The notes under the pieces: generated by a model
What the model was told of the DNA's origin: nothing
Database searches by the model: none
What the model saw: the letters and a program-made list of their open reading frames with translations, nothing else
Program-made: the position numbers and the translations under genes
In this document: one piece after another, positions 8,761 to 17,415 of the stretch
Position numbering within the stretch: the first letter of the stretch is position 1
How the letters are laid out: the number at the start of each line of letters is the position of its first letter
From: Thiocystis violacea
GTDB lineage: Bacteria > Pseudomonadota > Gammaproteobacteria > Chromatiales > Chromatiaceae
Direction of reading: 5' to 3'
DNA: 64,000 nt
Assembly: GCF_016583565.1 (NCBI RefSeq)
Contig: NZ_NRRF01000021.1
Coordinates: 1-64,000, forward strand

Positions 8761-10341
8761 TCAGTGCGCGCCTGGGCTGCTCAACTGCTCCATCACGTTA
8801 TCCAGGTTGAAGCTCCCAGCCTTCTGTCTAGGCGGGAAGTCTTTGAAGGTCACTAGGAATTTTCCGACGTAATCCTGTGCCGCCATCAGCATGAAGACCC
8901 GATCCAGGAACCAGTCGTCATAGGTGTTGGAGGTGACCATGCCGCGCTCGTAGGGGTCGCGGCGCAGATTCTCCAGCAGCGGCACGCGCAGGTGCACGAA
9001 GGGCTCGCGCCAGGATTGGAAGGTTGCCTCCGCGCGCTGCTCGAGGAAGATGGCCTTCCAGTCGTCATAGCGCAGGGCGGTCAGATCGCCGTCGTCGGAG
9101 AAGTAGAAGATCTCATGCCGCGGGCTCTTGTCCGTCTCGCCGGTCAGCATCGGCAGGATGTTGTAGCCATCGAGGTGGACCTTGTAGTCGCGCCCGATCG
9201 CCTGATAGCCAGTGAGGAGCTTCTCCTTGACGTTGGGCTCGCCGGCGATGGCCAGGAAGGTCGGCGTCCAGTCCATATGATGGACGATCTGGTTGTTCCA
9301 GGTGCCGGCCTTGATATGCCCCGGCCAGCGCACCATCGCGGGGACGCGCCAGCCGCCCTCCCAGTTGGTGTTCTTCTCGCCGCGGAAGGGCGTCATGGCC
9401 GCATCCGGCCAGGTGTTCATGTGCGGGCCGTTGTCGGTGGAGTAGAAGACGATGGTGTTGTCGGCGATCCCCAGCTCGTCGAGCTTCTTGAGGAACTTGC
9501 CGACGTGCATGTCATGCTCGACCATCCCGTCGGAGTATTCGTCCTGCCCGGAGATGCCGCGCAGCTCCTTTTTGACATGGGTGCGGAAGTGCATGCGGGT
9601 GCCGTTCCACCAGACGAACCAGGGCTTGCCGGCCTTGGTCTGCTCCTCGATGAAGCCGAGTGCGCGCTCGGAGGTCTCGTCGTCCACCGTCTCCATGCGT
9701 TTCTTGTTCAGCGGGCCGGTGTCCTCGATTTTCTGGGTGCCGTCCGGCAGGGCCCAGGAGTGGATGACGCCTCTGGGACCATACTTCTTGCGGAATTCGG
9801 GATCCTTCGGATAGTCCTCGTTCTCCGGCTCCTCCTCGGCGTTGAGGTGATAGAGGTTACCGAAGAACTCGTCGAAGCCGTTATTGGTCGGGAGCATCCT
9901 GTCCTTGTCGCCCAGGTGGTTCTTGCCGAACTGCCCGGTGGCGTAGCCTTGTGCCTTCAGCAGGCCAGCGATGGTCGGGTCTTCGATCTGCATTCCCTCG
10001 TCGGCGCCAGGCATGCCGACCTTGGAGAGACCCGTGCGGAAGACACTCTGACCCGTGATGAAGGAGGAGCGCCCGGCGGTGCAGGACTGCTCGCCGTAGT
10101 AGTCGGTGAAGGTCATGCCTTCAGCGGCGATACGGTCGATGTTGGGGGTCTGATAGCCCATCAGCCCATGGGTGTAATAGGAAATGTTCGATTGGCCGAT
10201 ATCGTCGCCCCAGACGACCAGGATGTTGGGCTTATCGGCGGCCCCTGCGGAGGGTAGGGCTCCCAACGTGGTTAGGGTCAGACCGAGGGCGGCGAGTAAG
10301 CGGCGAGGGCGGTGTCGCCGTGGGTTCTCTGGTTGCATCAT
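8761..10341 (-). CDS. exported arylsulfatase
   Basis: Sulfatase of the alkaline-phosphatase superfamily, 526 residues. A long N-terminal signal (Arg-rich PRRHRPRR then a hydrophobic stretch ending SAGAADKP) predicts export. Metal-ligand Asp residues lie in the WGDD motif (residues 44-47). The formylglycine motif is CTAGR with Cys87 as the residue to be modified; it has Ala where the canonical motif has Pro. STDNGPH and the Lys/His region further on complete the active site. It needs a formylglycine-generating enzyme, not seen here. Likely scavenges sulfate esters; the natural substrate is unknown. Confidence 0.9.
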   Translation of the reverse strand: MMQPENPRRHRPRRLLAALGLTLTTLGALPSAGAADKPNILVVWGDDIGQSNISYYTHGLMGYQTPNIDRIAAEGMTFTDYYGEQSCTAGRSSFITGQSVFRTGLSKVGMPGADEGMQIEDPTIAGLLKAQGYATGQFGKNHLGDKDRMLPTNNGFDEFFGNLYHLNAEEEPENEDYPKDPEFRKKYGPRGVIHSWALPDGTQKIEDTGPLNKKRMETVDDETSERALGFIEEQTKAGKPWFVWWNGTRMHFRTHVKKELRGISGQDEYSDGMVEHDMHVGKFLKKLDELGIADNTIVFYSTDNGPHMNTWPDAAMTPFRGEKNTNWEGGWRVPAMVRWPGHIKAGTWNNQIVHHMDWTPTFLAIAGEPNVKEKLLTGYQAIGRDYKVHLDGYNILPMLTGETDKSPRHEIFYFSDDGDLTALRYDDWKAIFLEQRAEATFQSWREPFVHLRVPLLENLRRDPYERGMVTSNTYDDWFLDRVFMLMAAQDYVGKFLVTFKDFPPRQKAGSFNLDNVMEQLSSPGAH

Positions 10342-10364
10342 GCAAATCCTCGTTGAGCTTCAGG

Positions 10365-10396
10365 TTGAGAAAGGTCCGGGTTGAGAAAGGTCCGGG
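10365..10396. repeat. 16-bp perfect tandem duplication
   Basis: Two identical 16-base copies (10365-10380, 10381-10396) lie in the leader region of the arylsulfatase gene, followed by a degenerate third copy. One of several 14-18 bp tandem duplications in this window. Confidence 0.8.
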
Positions 10397-10494
10397 TCGA
10401 TAAGGGTCGCGGTTGAGATTCGCGAGCGGGCACGCGCCGGGTATGATCTGGATCGCCTTCGATCCTTCGTCGTTGTCTGACGCGCGATGACCAT

Positions 10495-10791
10495 TCAGCG
10501 ACCTGTGCCGTCGAGCCGGAGGGTCAGGTAGGCCGAGACCCCGATCAGCCGAGCGCCTTGCGCACGCTGCTGGCGCAAGAAGCTGACGGCTGCGTCGTCC
10601 ACGCTGCGCAGTTCGGATAGATCGAGCGTGAGCGCCTGCTCCCCCTTCGCACACAGGCGTTCGAGTTCGGGCAGGTCGGGGGCGTGCAGCCAGCCGTCGA
10701 TCTTGAGCACGCGGTCGTCCGATGTGTCTGTCGGGGTGATCCGAACGGTCATGTGGACACGCATCGCACTAATCGGACCAGATTGGCGCAC
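10495..10791 (-). CDS. small STAS-like protein
   Basis: A 98-residue (or shorter) protein with the pattern of a STAS/anti-sigma-antagonist fold. A strand and helix (RVLKIDGWLHAPDLPELERL) are followed by a second strand and loop (ALTLDLSELRSVDDAAVSFL), the usual STAS layout of Asp-Leu-Ser then acidic loop. The conserved phosphorylatable Ser/Thr position is occupied by Val-Asp-Asp, so a phospho-switch is doubtful. Start is uncertain: the GTG at 10791 has AGAAGG upstream but at 12-base spacing; ATGs occur at 10764 and 10752. Divergent from the sigma-54 activator gene. Role unknown. Confidence 0.6.
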   Translation of the reverse strand: MRQSGPISAMRVHMTVRITPTDTSDDRVLKIDGWLHAPDLPELERLCAKGEQALTLDLSELRSVDDAAVSFLRQQRAQGARLIGVSAYLTLRLDGTGR

Positions 10792-10879
10792 TTTGTCTGC
10801 GCGCCTTCTAGCCGGTTGAATCCAAAGGTGGTAGTTGAGTGGAACGCTTGGTTGTAGGCTTGTGCCCCTTCTCCTGAGT

Positions 10880-10933
10880 CACGATATTTCGCGACCCAGG
10901 CTGACGAGATGTCGTGATTCACGAGATGTCGTG
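10880..10933. promoter_or_regulatory. three tandem palindromes upstream of the sigma-54 activator gene
   Basis: Sites at 10880-10893, 10903-10916 and 10920-10933 share the pattern CACGA-N4-TCGTG (one mismatch in each of the first two). Sites two and three lie in a 15-base direct repeat (10904-10918, 10921-10935). Centre spacings are about 23 and 17 bp. Their position just before the activator gene and in the gap to the divergent STAS-like gene suggests an autoregulatory operator. No sigma-54 promoter was found in the gap. Confidence 0.5.
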
Positions 10934-10974
10934 ATCGGGCTGGGGCTCATCATGGACGCTTACTGGAGGACGCT

Positions 10975-12648
10975 ATGTCATCGGCTCGGGATCAGATCGT
11001 GCTCGCCGCCCCTTCGCGGCCGGATGAGGAAGGCTCCGATGAGAGAGGCTCCAATGATGAGAGAGGCTCCAATGAGGAGCACTTCGAGGATCTCCTGACC
11101 GCGCTCGCCCTGTCCCTGGTCAATGTCGAGCCGCACGCCCTGGACGCCCTGCTGGTCGCCTCGTTGCGCCGCATCGTGCGTCTTCTCGGCGTGGATCGCA
11201 GTGCCCTGGGCCGCTACGACATGCCCCTGGGCCAGCTGTTCGCGACACACACCTGGGCCTTGCCGGAGGTGGAGCCCGTGCCCTCGCCCATCGCCGAGCG
11301 TGAGATTCCCTTCATCTCGGCACAGGTCCGCGCCGGACATGGCGTGATCTGCGACCGGGTCAAGGCGCTACCCCCAGAGGCGGCGACGGACCGGGCGTCG
11401 CTTCAGCGCCTGGGCCTGCGCTCCATTGCCGTCTTGCCGCTGGCGGCGGCGGGCGACGTGCTGGGGTGGCTGTCCTTTGGCGCCTTGCGGCAGGATCACC
11501 TCTGGTCTCGCGATCAGGTGCGGCGTTTGCGGCTCCTTGCCGGCGTCTTCGCCAATGCCCTACTGCGTCAGCGCAAGGATCTGGAGCTGGATGCGGCCAT
11601 GGCCGAGAACCTGGCGCTACGCCAGCGTGTGGAGGCCGAGAATGCGGTCTGGCGCGAGCAGGTCCTGCACTGCCATGACTTCGATGAGCTGGTCGGCGAG
11701 AGCCAGGCGCTGAGACGGGTGTTGACGCAGGTCGAGCAGGTCGCGCCGACCGACAGCACCGTGCTCATCCTCGGCGAGACGGGGACCGGAAAGGACCTCA
11801 TCGCAACCGCCGTCCACCAGCGCAGCCGCCGTGCCGAGCGCCCGTTGATCCGGGTCAACTGCGCGGCACTGCCGGCCACCCTGATCGAGAGCGAACTCTT
11901 CGGGCACGAGAAGGGCGCCTTCACCGGAGCGATCTCGCGCAAGATCGGGCGCTTCGAGGTGGCCGACGGCGGAACCCTGGTGCTCGACGAGATCGGCGAG
12001 CTGCCGCTGGAGCTGCAGGCCAAGCTGCTGCGGGTGCTGCAGAGTGGGGAATTCGAGCGCCTGGGCTCGACGACGCCGCGCAAGACGGACACCCGGGTCA
12101 TCGCATCGACCAATCGCGACCTGCTGGCGATGGCGCGCGAGGGCGGCTTCCGGCCTGACCTCTTCTACCGTCTCGGCGTCTTTCCCATCACCGTTCCGCC
12201 GCTGCGCGAGCGCAAGGAGGACATCGCCTTGCTCAGCGCCTATTTCATCGATCGCCTGCGCACCAAGCTCGGCCGACAGGTCACGCACATCCCGGACGCC
12301 GTGCTCGCCGCGCTGATGCAGTACGACTGGCCGGGCAACGTGCGGGAACTGGAGAACGTCGTCGAGCGCTCCATGATCCTGTCGCCGGGGCGAAGCCTCC
12401 AGCTCGAGGGGCTGCCCTGTCCGGCCAAGCAGGGGGCGACGGCGGCTGTCTCCGATCCCGCGGGGGGCGACTGGCGCACCCTGTCCGAGGTGGAGCGCGA
12501 CCACATCCAGAGCGTCTGCGCGCGCTGTGGCTGGCGGATCAGCGGGGCAGGCAATGCGGCGGAGCGGCTCGGGATGCACCCCAATACCCTGCGCTCGCGC
12601 ATGCGGAAGCTCGGCATCGTCCGCCCGGTCGGGCCGGATGCCGTCTAG
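10975..12648 (+). CDS. sigma-54-dependent transcriptional activator with N-terminal GAF domain
   Basis: Enhancer-binding protein of 557 residues that would activate RpoN promoters. A GAF-type sensor lies at about residues 40-200. A linker helix leads to the AAA+ domain, with Walker A GETGTGKD at 267-274, the sigma-54-contact loop GAFTGA at 314-319, and Walker [10 protein letters not shown]. The C-terminal Fis-type helix-turn-helix contains [20 protein letters not shown]. Architecture matches the NorR/FhlA class, but the ligand is unknown. The ATG has GGAGG 5 bases upstream. Residues 17-33 are encoded by a tandem repeat. Upstream palindromes may be its own binding sites. Confidence 0.92.
   Translation: MSSARDQIVLAAPSRPDEEGSDERGSNDERGSNEEHFEDLLTALALSLVNVEPHALDALLVASLRRIVRLLGVDRSALGRYDMPLGQLFATHTWALPEVEPVPSPIAEREIPFISAQVRAGHGVICDRVKALPPEAATDRASLQRLGLRSIAVLPLAAAGDVLGWLSFGALRQDHLWSRDQVRRLRLLAGVFANALLRQRKDLELDAAMAENLALRQRVEAENAVWREQVLHCHDFDELVGESQALRRVLTQVEQVAPTDSTVLILGETGTGKDLIATAVHQRSRRAERPLIRVNCAALPATLIESELFGHEKGAFTGAISRKIGRFEVADGGTLVLDEIGELPLELQAKLLRVLQSGEFERLGSTTPRKTDTRVIASTNRDLLAMAREGGFRPDLFYRLGVFPITVPPLRERKEDIALLSAYFIDRLRTKLGRQVTHIPDAVLAALMQYDWPGNVRELENVVERSMILSPGRSLQLEGLPCPAKQGATAAVSDPAGGDWRTLSEVERDHIQSVCARCGWRISGAGNAAERLGMHPNTLRSRMRKLGIVRPVGPDAV
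11023..11073 (+). repeat. in-frame 15/18-bp tandem repeat inside the activator gene
   Basis: Two exact 18-base copies (11038-11055, 11056-11073) follow a 15-base variant (11023-11037). They encode an acidic Asp-Glu-Arg-Gly-Ser-Asn repeat between the N-terminus and the GAF domain. Copy-number changes would preserve the frame. Confidence 0.8.
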
Positions 12649-12927
12649 ATGTCCACGCCCCGCCGCAGTCGATCCGGGGCGATGGAGCTGGCTCACGCGG
12701 CGAGCCGTGCCGCCTATCGCGGGCGCAGGATGATGACGGCCAGCGGGAGCGCGTTCGACGCCTTGTGGTCCATGGCGTCAGCCGCTTCGAGCGGCTGTGA
12801 ACTGCCATGGCGGAGCCCGGCTCAGACCGGTTCGGCGACTGTCTGCGCGAATCCGCGCATCGCTGCCGGATGGCGGGACTTTCCAGAGCATGGGATGCTC
12901 ATTGATCGGTGACAGGAGAACCTGCCA

Positions 12928-13812
12928 ATGACCCCTGTCCGTCGCGCTAGCGCGGTCGAGCGCGTGCAAGAGAGGCCATACGGCAAGCCCGAGACTGGGC
13001 TTCGCCTGGCGTTCTACAGGATCATCTTCGAGGCCGACACCCGCGCGGGCCGGGCCTTCGACCTGATTCTGCTCGTGGCGATCCTGCTCAGTGTGTCGGT
13101 CGTGGTCATGGACAGCGTGGCCGGCCTCGCGGGCCGCTACCACGCGCTCTTCCGTGGGCTCGAATGGTGCTTCACCGGCCTCTTCACGTTGGAATACGCC
13201 GCTCGGCTCTGGTGCGTCCGCCACCCGACCCGCTACGCCCGCAGTTTCTTCGGCATCGTGGACCTGGTGGCGGTTCTGCCGAGCTATCTCGCCCTCCTGC
13301 TGCCGGGTGCGGTCGCATTTCAAGGGGTGCGACTGCTGCGCTTATTGCGCATCTTTCGAATCCTCAAGCTCACCGAGTACGTTGCCGAATACCGCGCCCT
13401 GGCAGAGGCGCTGCGCGGCAGCGCGCGCAAGATCTTCATCTTCCTGTCGGTCGTCATGATCACTGTACTGCTGCTCGGCACGGCCATGTACGTGGTCGAG
13501 GGGCCGGAGAACGGCTACACCAGCATCCCGACGGCCGTCTATTGGGCCATTGTGACCATGACGACCGTGGGCTATGGCGACGTGACGCCGCACACCGATC
13601 TCGGCAAGCTCATCGCCTCCGCGATGATGCTCATTGGCTGGGGCATCCTTGCCGTGCCGACCGGCATCGTGACCGCCGAGATGACCGCCCTGCGCTTCCG
13701 CCGCCAGCCGACCACCCGCACCTGCCCCGAGTGCCTGACCGAGGGGCACGAGCCGGACGCCGCCTTCTGCAAGGACTGTGGCGCGCGGTTACCGGAGTAC
13801 ACGCGGGATTGA
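12928..13812 (+). CDS. voltage-gated potassium channel with C-terminal zinc ribbon
   Basis: Ion-transport-family channel of 294 residues. Six transmembrane segments are predicted. S4-like Arg spacing occurs in GVRLLRLLRIFRILKL. The pore carries the K+ selectivity filter TVGYGD at residues 213-218. The short cytoplasmic tail ends in a four-Cys zinc ribbon (Cys266, Cys269, Cys281, Cys284), an accessory seen in some prokaryotic channels. The last 24 bases overlap the convergent gene on the minus strand. An upstream 279-bp gap has no supported gene. Likely role: K+ efflux and membrane-potential control. Confidence 0.9.
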   Translation: MTPVRRASAVERVQERPYGKPETGLRLAFYRIIFEADTRAGRAFDLILLVAILLSVSVVVMDSVAGLAGRYHALFRGLEWCFTGLFTLEYAARLWCVRHPTRYARSFFGIVDLVAVLPSYLALLLPGAVAFQGVRLLRLLRIFRILKLTEYVAEYRALAEALRGSARKIFIFLSVVMITVLLLGTAMYVVEGPENGYTSIPTAVYWAIVTMTTVGYGDVTPHTDLGKLIASAMMLIGWGILAVPTGIVTAEMTALRFRRQPTTRTCPECLTEGHEPDAAFCKDCGARLPEYTRD

Positions 13813-14952
13813 GGCGCCAAGCGCGCTGGGCTCGCGCGCGACCACCCAGTGCCGCGCGCCGCGCCGCAGTCCTCGCCATGGCACCCAGACGGCGATCCCG
13901 AGTCCGACGATGGCATAGAGCGCCCAGGTCGGAACCTGCATGAGCCAGCGGGCGATCAGGCGGATCAGATCACCCTTATAGGCGATCTTCGAGGCACGCG
14001 CCGAGACCTTGACGAAGGTGACCGCGCCCATCCGGTCGAGCGCGCGCAAGCCTTGCTGGCCATAGGTCGCGGCCAGCTTGATCGCGTCCTGGCCGAGTTC
14101 GCCGGTGCGCCGGGCGGTCTGCAGGACGCTGTCACCGCCGATGCGATAGAGGGTTGCGCTGTGCTGGCCGAAGGTCTCGGCAAAGGCCGCCATCCGCTTG
14201 AGCGAGGCGGCATCGTGCGTCTTGCTCAGCAGCGTCATCCCGCCACGCGTCTTGGCCAGTGTGTAGACGCTGCCGAACAGCTCGGTCACCGAATCCAGCG
14301 AGCGCGTCTGCTTGACACTCTTGGCCGACTTGACGAGTGTCTTGCCCAGCCAGGGCGGGAGCTTGCCGAGCTTGCGCGCGGCCTTGAGGATGGTTGCGCC
14401 GCCCTTGAGCGCGGTTGTCGCGGCCACGCTCGGCGCCGCGGCCCCCACTGTGCCGACGGTTGCGGCGCCACTGGCGAGCTGGGCCGCGCTGGCGGCGACG
14501 CCGATCGTCGCCAGCGCGACGACCACCTCATCCGTCTCCTCGCCGCTCGCCCAGTTGATTCCTTGCTTGGTCAGATCACGCAGATCCCCGATGACGAAGA
14601 AATCGGTCGCCACGCTCGTTGCCTGCCCGAGGGTCTCGTCGCTGGTGCCGCCCAAGAGTCCTTCCGCGAGCTTGCTGGCCTGGTAGCCGAGACTCCCGCG
14701 GACCGCCTCGATCTCCTGCTGCAAGGCCTGGGCGCGAGGATCGCTCTGGACGTAGGGATACTCCATGAAAAAGCCGAGATAGTCGGCGGCCTCGGCGTAG
14801 CGCTCCTGCTCGACCAGTTGGCGCGTCTCGGGGACGGGATCGATCCGGCTGAGCGCCAGCGCGCTCAGTTGCGTCCGTTGCCAGAGAACGCCCACCGCGA
14901 CCATGGCGATGAATAGGAGGATCAGCTTGGGGATCAGCTTCATCACGATCAA
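13789..14952 (-). CDS. membrane-anchored protein of unknown function
   Basis: Not recognised; 387 residues. An N-terminal helix (LILLFIAMVAVGVLW) is followed by a short helical region, an Ala/Gly/Val-rich middle (residues 150-190), a long Lys/Thr/Ala-rich helical stretch, and a C-terminal TM segment (WALYAIVGLGIAVWVPW) with a basic tail. No enzyme motif was seen. An AAGGAG Shine-Dalgarno fits best with the TTG start at 14952 (4-base spacing) or a GTG at 14946; the ATG at 14943 would be 13 bases away. Ends overlapping the K+ channel gene by 24 bases, tail to tail. Confidence 0.65.
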   Translation of the reverse strand: MIVMKLIPKLILLFIAMVAVGVLWQRTQLSALALSRIDPVPETRQLVEQERYAEAADYLGFFMEYPYVQSDPRAQALQQEIEAVRGSLGYQASKLAEGLLGGTSDETLGQATSVATDFFVIGDLRDLTKQGINWASGEETDEVVVALATIGVAASAAQLASGAATVGTVGAAAPSVAATTALKGGATILKAARKLGKLPPWLGKTLVKSAKSVKQTRSLDSVTELFGSVYTLAKTRGGMTLLSKTHDAASLKRMAAFAETFGQHSATLYRIGGDSVLQTARRTGELGQDAIKLAATYGQQGLRALDRMGAVTFVKVSARASKIAYKGDLIRLIARWLMQVPTWALYAIVGLGIAVWVPWRGLRRGARHWVVAREPSALGASIPRVLR

Positions 14953-15443
14953 TGTGCTCCTTGTGAAAACCAGTCACTCAGCCGTCCGTGCAACTGTTCC
15001 GCCGCTTGGTGTGCCCTCTGCTTCGACCGAGTGGCGTACTGGAGTTGGACGGGCGTGCCTATCGTTCACACCTCCGCGCTGGCAAGCTGGGCACGCTGCG
15101 CTTTGCCCGGCGAGGGAGGTGTTTTGCGGAAATTGCCTTCTCTCGTCTGACAGTCGAGCGCATCGTCCTGTTCTCTGCCATCGACCGCAGGCGCATAATC
15201 GTAGAAATTCCATGCGAAAGAGACTGTGAAGCGGGTATCGGATAGAGACCGCATGGGTTGGTTCGCGTAGCACGGCTCCGCGCCCAGTGTCGCCGATCCG
15301 CGCTCAGGGGTAACGTTGCCGCGCGAGCACGCGGGATTCGGGTCCATTTGACAGGACGCGTCGTTCAGTCCGTGACTCGAACCCGCCGGCTTTCAGCCGG
15401 TGGCCGTTTCGTACGCCGACTCCACCAGATGGACACCACGAAC
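14953..15443. other. 491-bp gap without a supported gene
   Basis: Short open frames exist on both strands but none has a good ribosome site, known motif or plausible codon pattern. No repeat or strong hairpin seen. Confidence 0.5.
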
Positions 15444-15734
15444 ATGCCAACGCTGACGATCGTCGCCAACATCACGGCCAAATCCGACAAGATCGACTTG
15501 GTCAGGACGGAGCTGGAGAAGCTGCTCGATGCCACCCGCGCGGAACAGGGTTGCCTGCAATACGACCTGCACCAGGACAACGTCGATCCAGCCCGGTTCT
15601 TGTTCTACGAGACCTGGGAGTCGCGTGACCTGTGGCAGACGCACATGGGCGCGCAGCACCTGAAGGACTATCTGGCCGCAACCGAGGGGAGCGTTGACGC
15701 CTTCACTGTCAACGAAATGACCCGCATCGGCTGA
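15444..15734 (+). CDS. antibiotic biosynthesis monooxygenase-like (YgiN type) protein
   Basis: Small ferredoxin-like-fold ABM domain protein of 96 residues, the usual length. Family features include LTIVANITAKSDKIDLVRTEL at the N-terminus, the CLQYDLHQDNVDPARFLFYE core and the WESRDLWQTHM segment. Relatives act as quinol monooxygenases or heme/aromatic-substrate enzymes, so the exact reaction is unclear. Start: the ATG at 15444 gives a canonical N-terminus; an ATG five codons upstream (15429) is possible, and the frame is open to 15258. No clear operon partner. Confidence 0.8.
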   Translation: MPTLTIVANITAKSDKIDLVRTELEKLLDATRAEQGCLQYDLHQDNVDPARFLFYETWESRDLWQTHMGAQHLKDYLAATEGSVDAFTVNEMTRIG

Positions 15735-16010
15735 TTCCCGGGGTGTCGCCGCGCGCGTGAGTCAAGGTCGGGAGTCGGGGCGGAGTGGGCTGAGAGCGGG
15801 GCTGCTCGCGCTGACGGAATGATCCTTCGAGACGATGCAAGACGCCAGTGCCGGGATCACGCTCGGCGGCTGATCACCCGGATGGGTTGACGGGCGTGGC
15901 GCGGGATGCCGGGGCGGCGGATGTGCTCCATGGCGCCCATCGCGCCGAGGCGCGGTCTCGTCGAGATGGCGCTGGGGACGCGCTCCCGAGCGGGCCGAGG
16001 CATGCTCACC

Positions 16011-16400
16011 TCAGTGTGCCGCCGCCTTCAGCGCTTCCTCGCGGGTATAGAAGAGGCCGTCGCGGATGAAGCCGGAGATCACCTCGGGCTCGACCGCCGT
16101 AATCTTGCCCTTCTCGTCGCGGGCGCGGACCCAGGTGTCCGGCAGACCGTCAAGAAGGTGAACAGGTGCGGGCCTTCCGTCACTGAAGCGTGACAGAACC
16201 TGCTCACCGCTGCGGCTGTTGAGGTAGCCCGGCTGGAAGCCGAAGGACCTGTTGTTCTCACTGATGCCACGGGTGTTGGCAAAGAGCACATTTTCGTCAC
16301 GAAGTGACATTTCCGTTAGGACTCCGCGCAGCCTGCGAGCGCGCTCGCGGTCTTGCTGCTCTTGGCTGACTGTCTGCGTCTGGATTTGCTTGGTATACAT
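16011..16400 (-). CDS. conserved-looking hypothetical protein
   Basis: Not recognised. 129 residues, soluble, with a charged helical N-terminus (QEQQDRERARRLRGVL) and an alpha/beta-like remainder (VLLFANT-type strand, GYLNSRSGEQVLSRF, PDTWVRARDEKG). It ends in a helical EEALKAAAH tail. The ATG at 16400 has GGGAG 8 bases upstream, which supports translation. It is flanked by a 276-bp gap with nothing visible and by the Lrp-family gene. No function is proposed. Confidence 0.6.
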   Translation of the reverse strand: MYTKQIQTQTVSQEQQDRERARRLRGVLTEMSLRDENVLFANTRGISENNRSFGFQPGYLNSRSGEQVLSRFSDGRPAPVHLLDGLPDTWVRARDEKGKITAVEPEVISGFIRDGLFYTREEALKAAAH

Positions 16401-16542
16401 GTCTTCGCTCCCTGTTTCGGTTGGCGAATGCTGTCTTCACCTAGACTTGAGCATTACGCGTGCCACTCTCGGGGAGAATCCCCCGGTCGTGGCCTGTCTA
16501 GCGCACTGCGCCGGCGCCTGATCCCTGGCGTTCTCTGAAGCC

Positions 16543-16604
16543 TCACTTCTGAACTCTCACTTCTGAACTCTCACTTCTGAACTCTCACTTCTGAACTCTC
16601 ACTT
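16543..16604. repeat. 14-bp tandem repeat, 4.4 copies
   Basis: Four identical copies of TCACTTCTGAACTC (16543-16598) plus a partial fifth run up to and into the stop codon (16603-16605) of the Lrp-family gene. The copies are exact, so the expansion is recent or actively maintained. Could alter the 3' end of the lrp transcript. Confidence 0.92.
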
Positions 16605-17067
16605 AGGGTATCGGCAGATTGCCGCGTTCCAGCACCCGTCTCAGCACGAAACTGGAGTGGACGCCCGCAACACCTTCCAAACGTGTGATCTTGTTCAACA
16701 AGAAGTCCTGATAGGCGTCCATGTCACGCACGACCACTTTGAGCTGGTAGTCGGCCTCGCGGCCGGTAATCAGCAGGCATTCGAGCACTTCCGGCATGCC
16801 CTGGATGGCGGCGTCGAAGTGCTCGAAACGCTCGGGGGTGTGCCGATCCATGGAGATGCTCAGGATCACCATGAGGCTGAGCCCCAGCTTCTGTCCGTCC
16901 AGGGTCGCGCGATACCCCGTGATGAACCCGGCCTCTTCGAGGGCGCGCACGCGCCTGAGACAGGGCGAGGGCGAGAGGCCGATGCGGTCGGCGAGCTCTT
17001 GGTTGCTGATCCGGCCGTCTTGCTGGAGTTCGGTGAGAATGCGCTGGTCGTAGCGATCGAGCTTCAT
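16603..17067 (-). CDS. Lrp/AsnC-family transcriptional regulator
   Basis: Amino-acid-responsive regulator of 154 residues. An N-terminal helix-turn-helix (YDQRILTELQQDGRISNQEL, then IGLSPSPCLRRVRALEEAG) is followed by the RAM/AsnC ligand domain (MVILSISMD; LLITGREADYQLKVVVRDM). Length and order match Lrp. It is divergent from leuA with a 348-bp shared region, so control of leucine synthesis is plausible but inferred. Start ATG at 17067 gives the typical MKLDRYDQ N-terminus. Confidence 0.92.
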   Translation of the reverse strand: MKLDRYDQRILTELQQDGRISNQELADRIGLSPSPCLRRVRALEEAGFITGYRATLDGQKLGLSLMVILSISMDRHTPERFEHFDAAIQGMPEVLECLLITGREADYQLKVVVRDMDAYQDFLLNKITRLEGVAGVHSSFVLRRVLERGNLPIP

Positions 17068-17415
17068 GGGGGCTCCTGTGTCGATGATTGACAGCTCTGG
17101 CGGGCAACATGAGCGGCTTCTCTTGCGGGTTTCAGCCGGGGATGCTCGTGTCTAGAGCGGGAAAATTAGCAGAAGATTGCGCAAGGCTGGCGGAATCCTG
17201 TCGCTTTCGCAATCGGCTGCCCGGCTGCCTCACGTAACCTGGCGCCAGTCGGTTGACCGGCCGACACCCAGGCAAGCGCTCACAAGGCGCGCGCCGTCCA
17301 GGCTCCGATTTCCAACCAGAAATGGAGCGGCCCGAGCCATACCCGGCACAGGGCCAGCTGACTGAGGCATCGACCCCCAGATCCGATCAGACACCGCCCG
17401 ATCAAGGAGAGCACT
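17068..17415. other. divergent regulatory region between the lrp-like gene and leuA
   Basis: 348 bp with no supported gene. A 7-bp inverted repeat GATTGCG/CGCAATC (17175-17181, 17208-17214) could be part of a regulator site. No Leu-rich leader peptide or attenuator was seen, unlike enteric leu operons. A 42-codon frame at 17109 lacks a ribosome site and Leu run. Confidence 0.4.

Noticed and set aside
10783..10800. Possible sigma-54 promoter near the divergent STAS-like gene
   Set aside because: The GG and GC elements are not at the required 10-base spacing.
12649..12912. 87-codon frame right after the activator gene stop codon
   Set aside because: No ribosome site, no known motif, and composition like a chance frame in high-GC DNA.
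17109..17236. 42-codon frame as a possible leucine leader peptide
   Set aside because: Lacks Leu codon run, ribosome site and attenuator hairpin.
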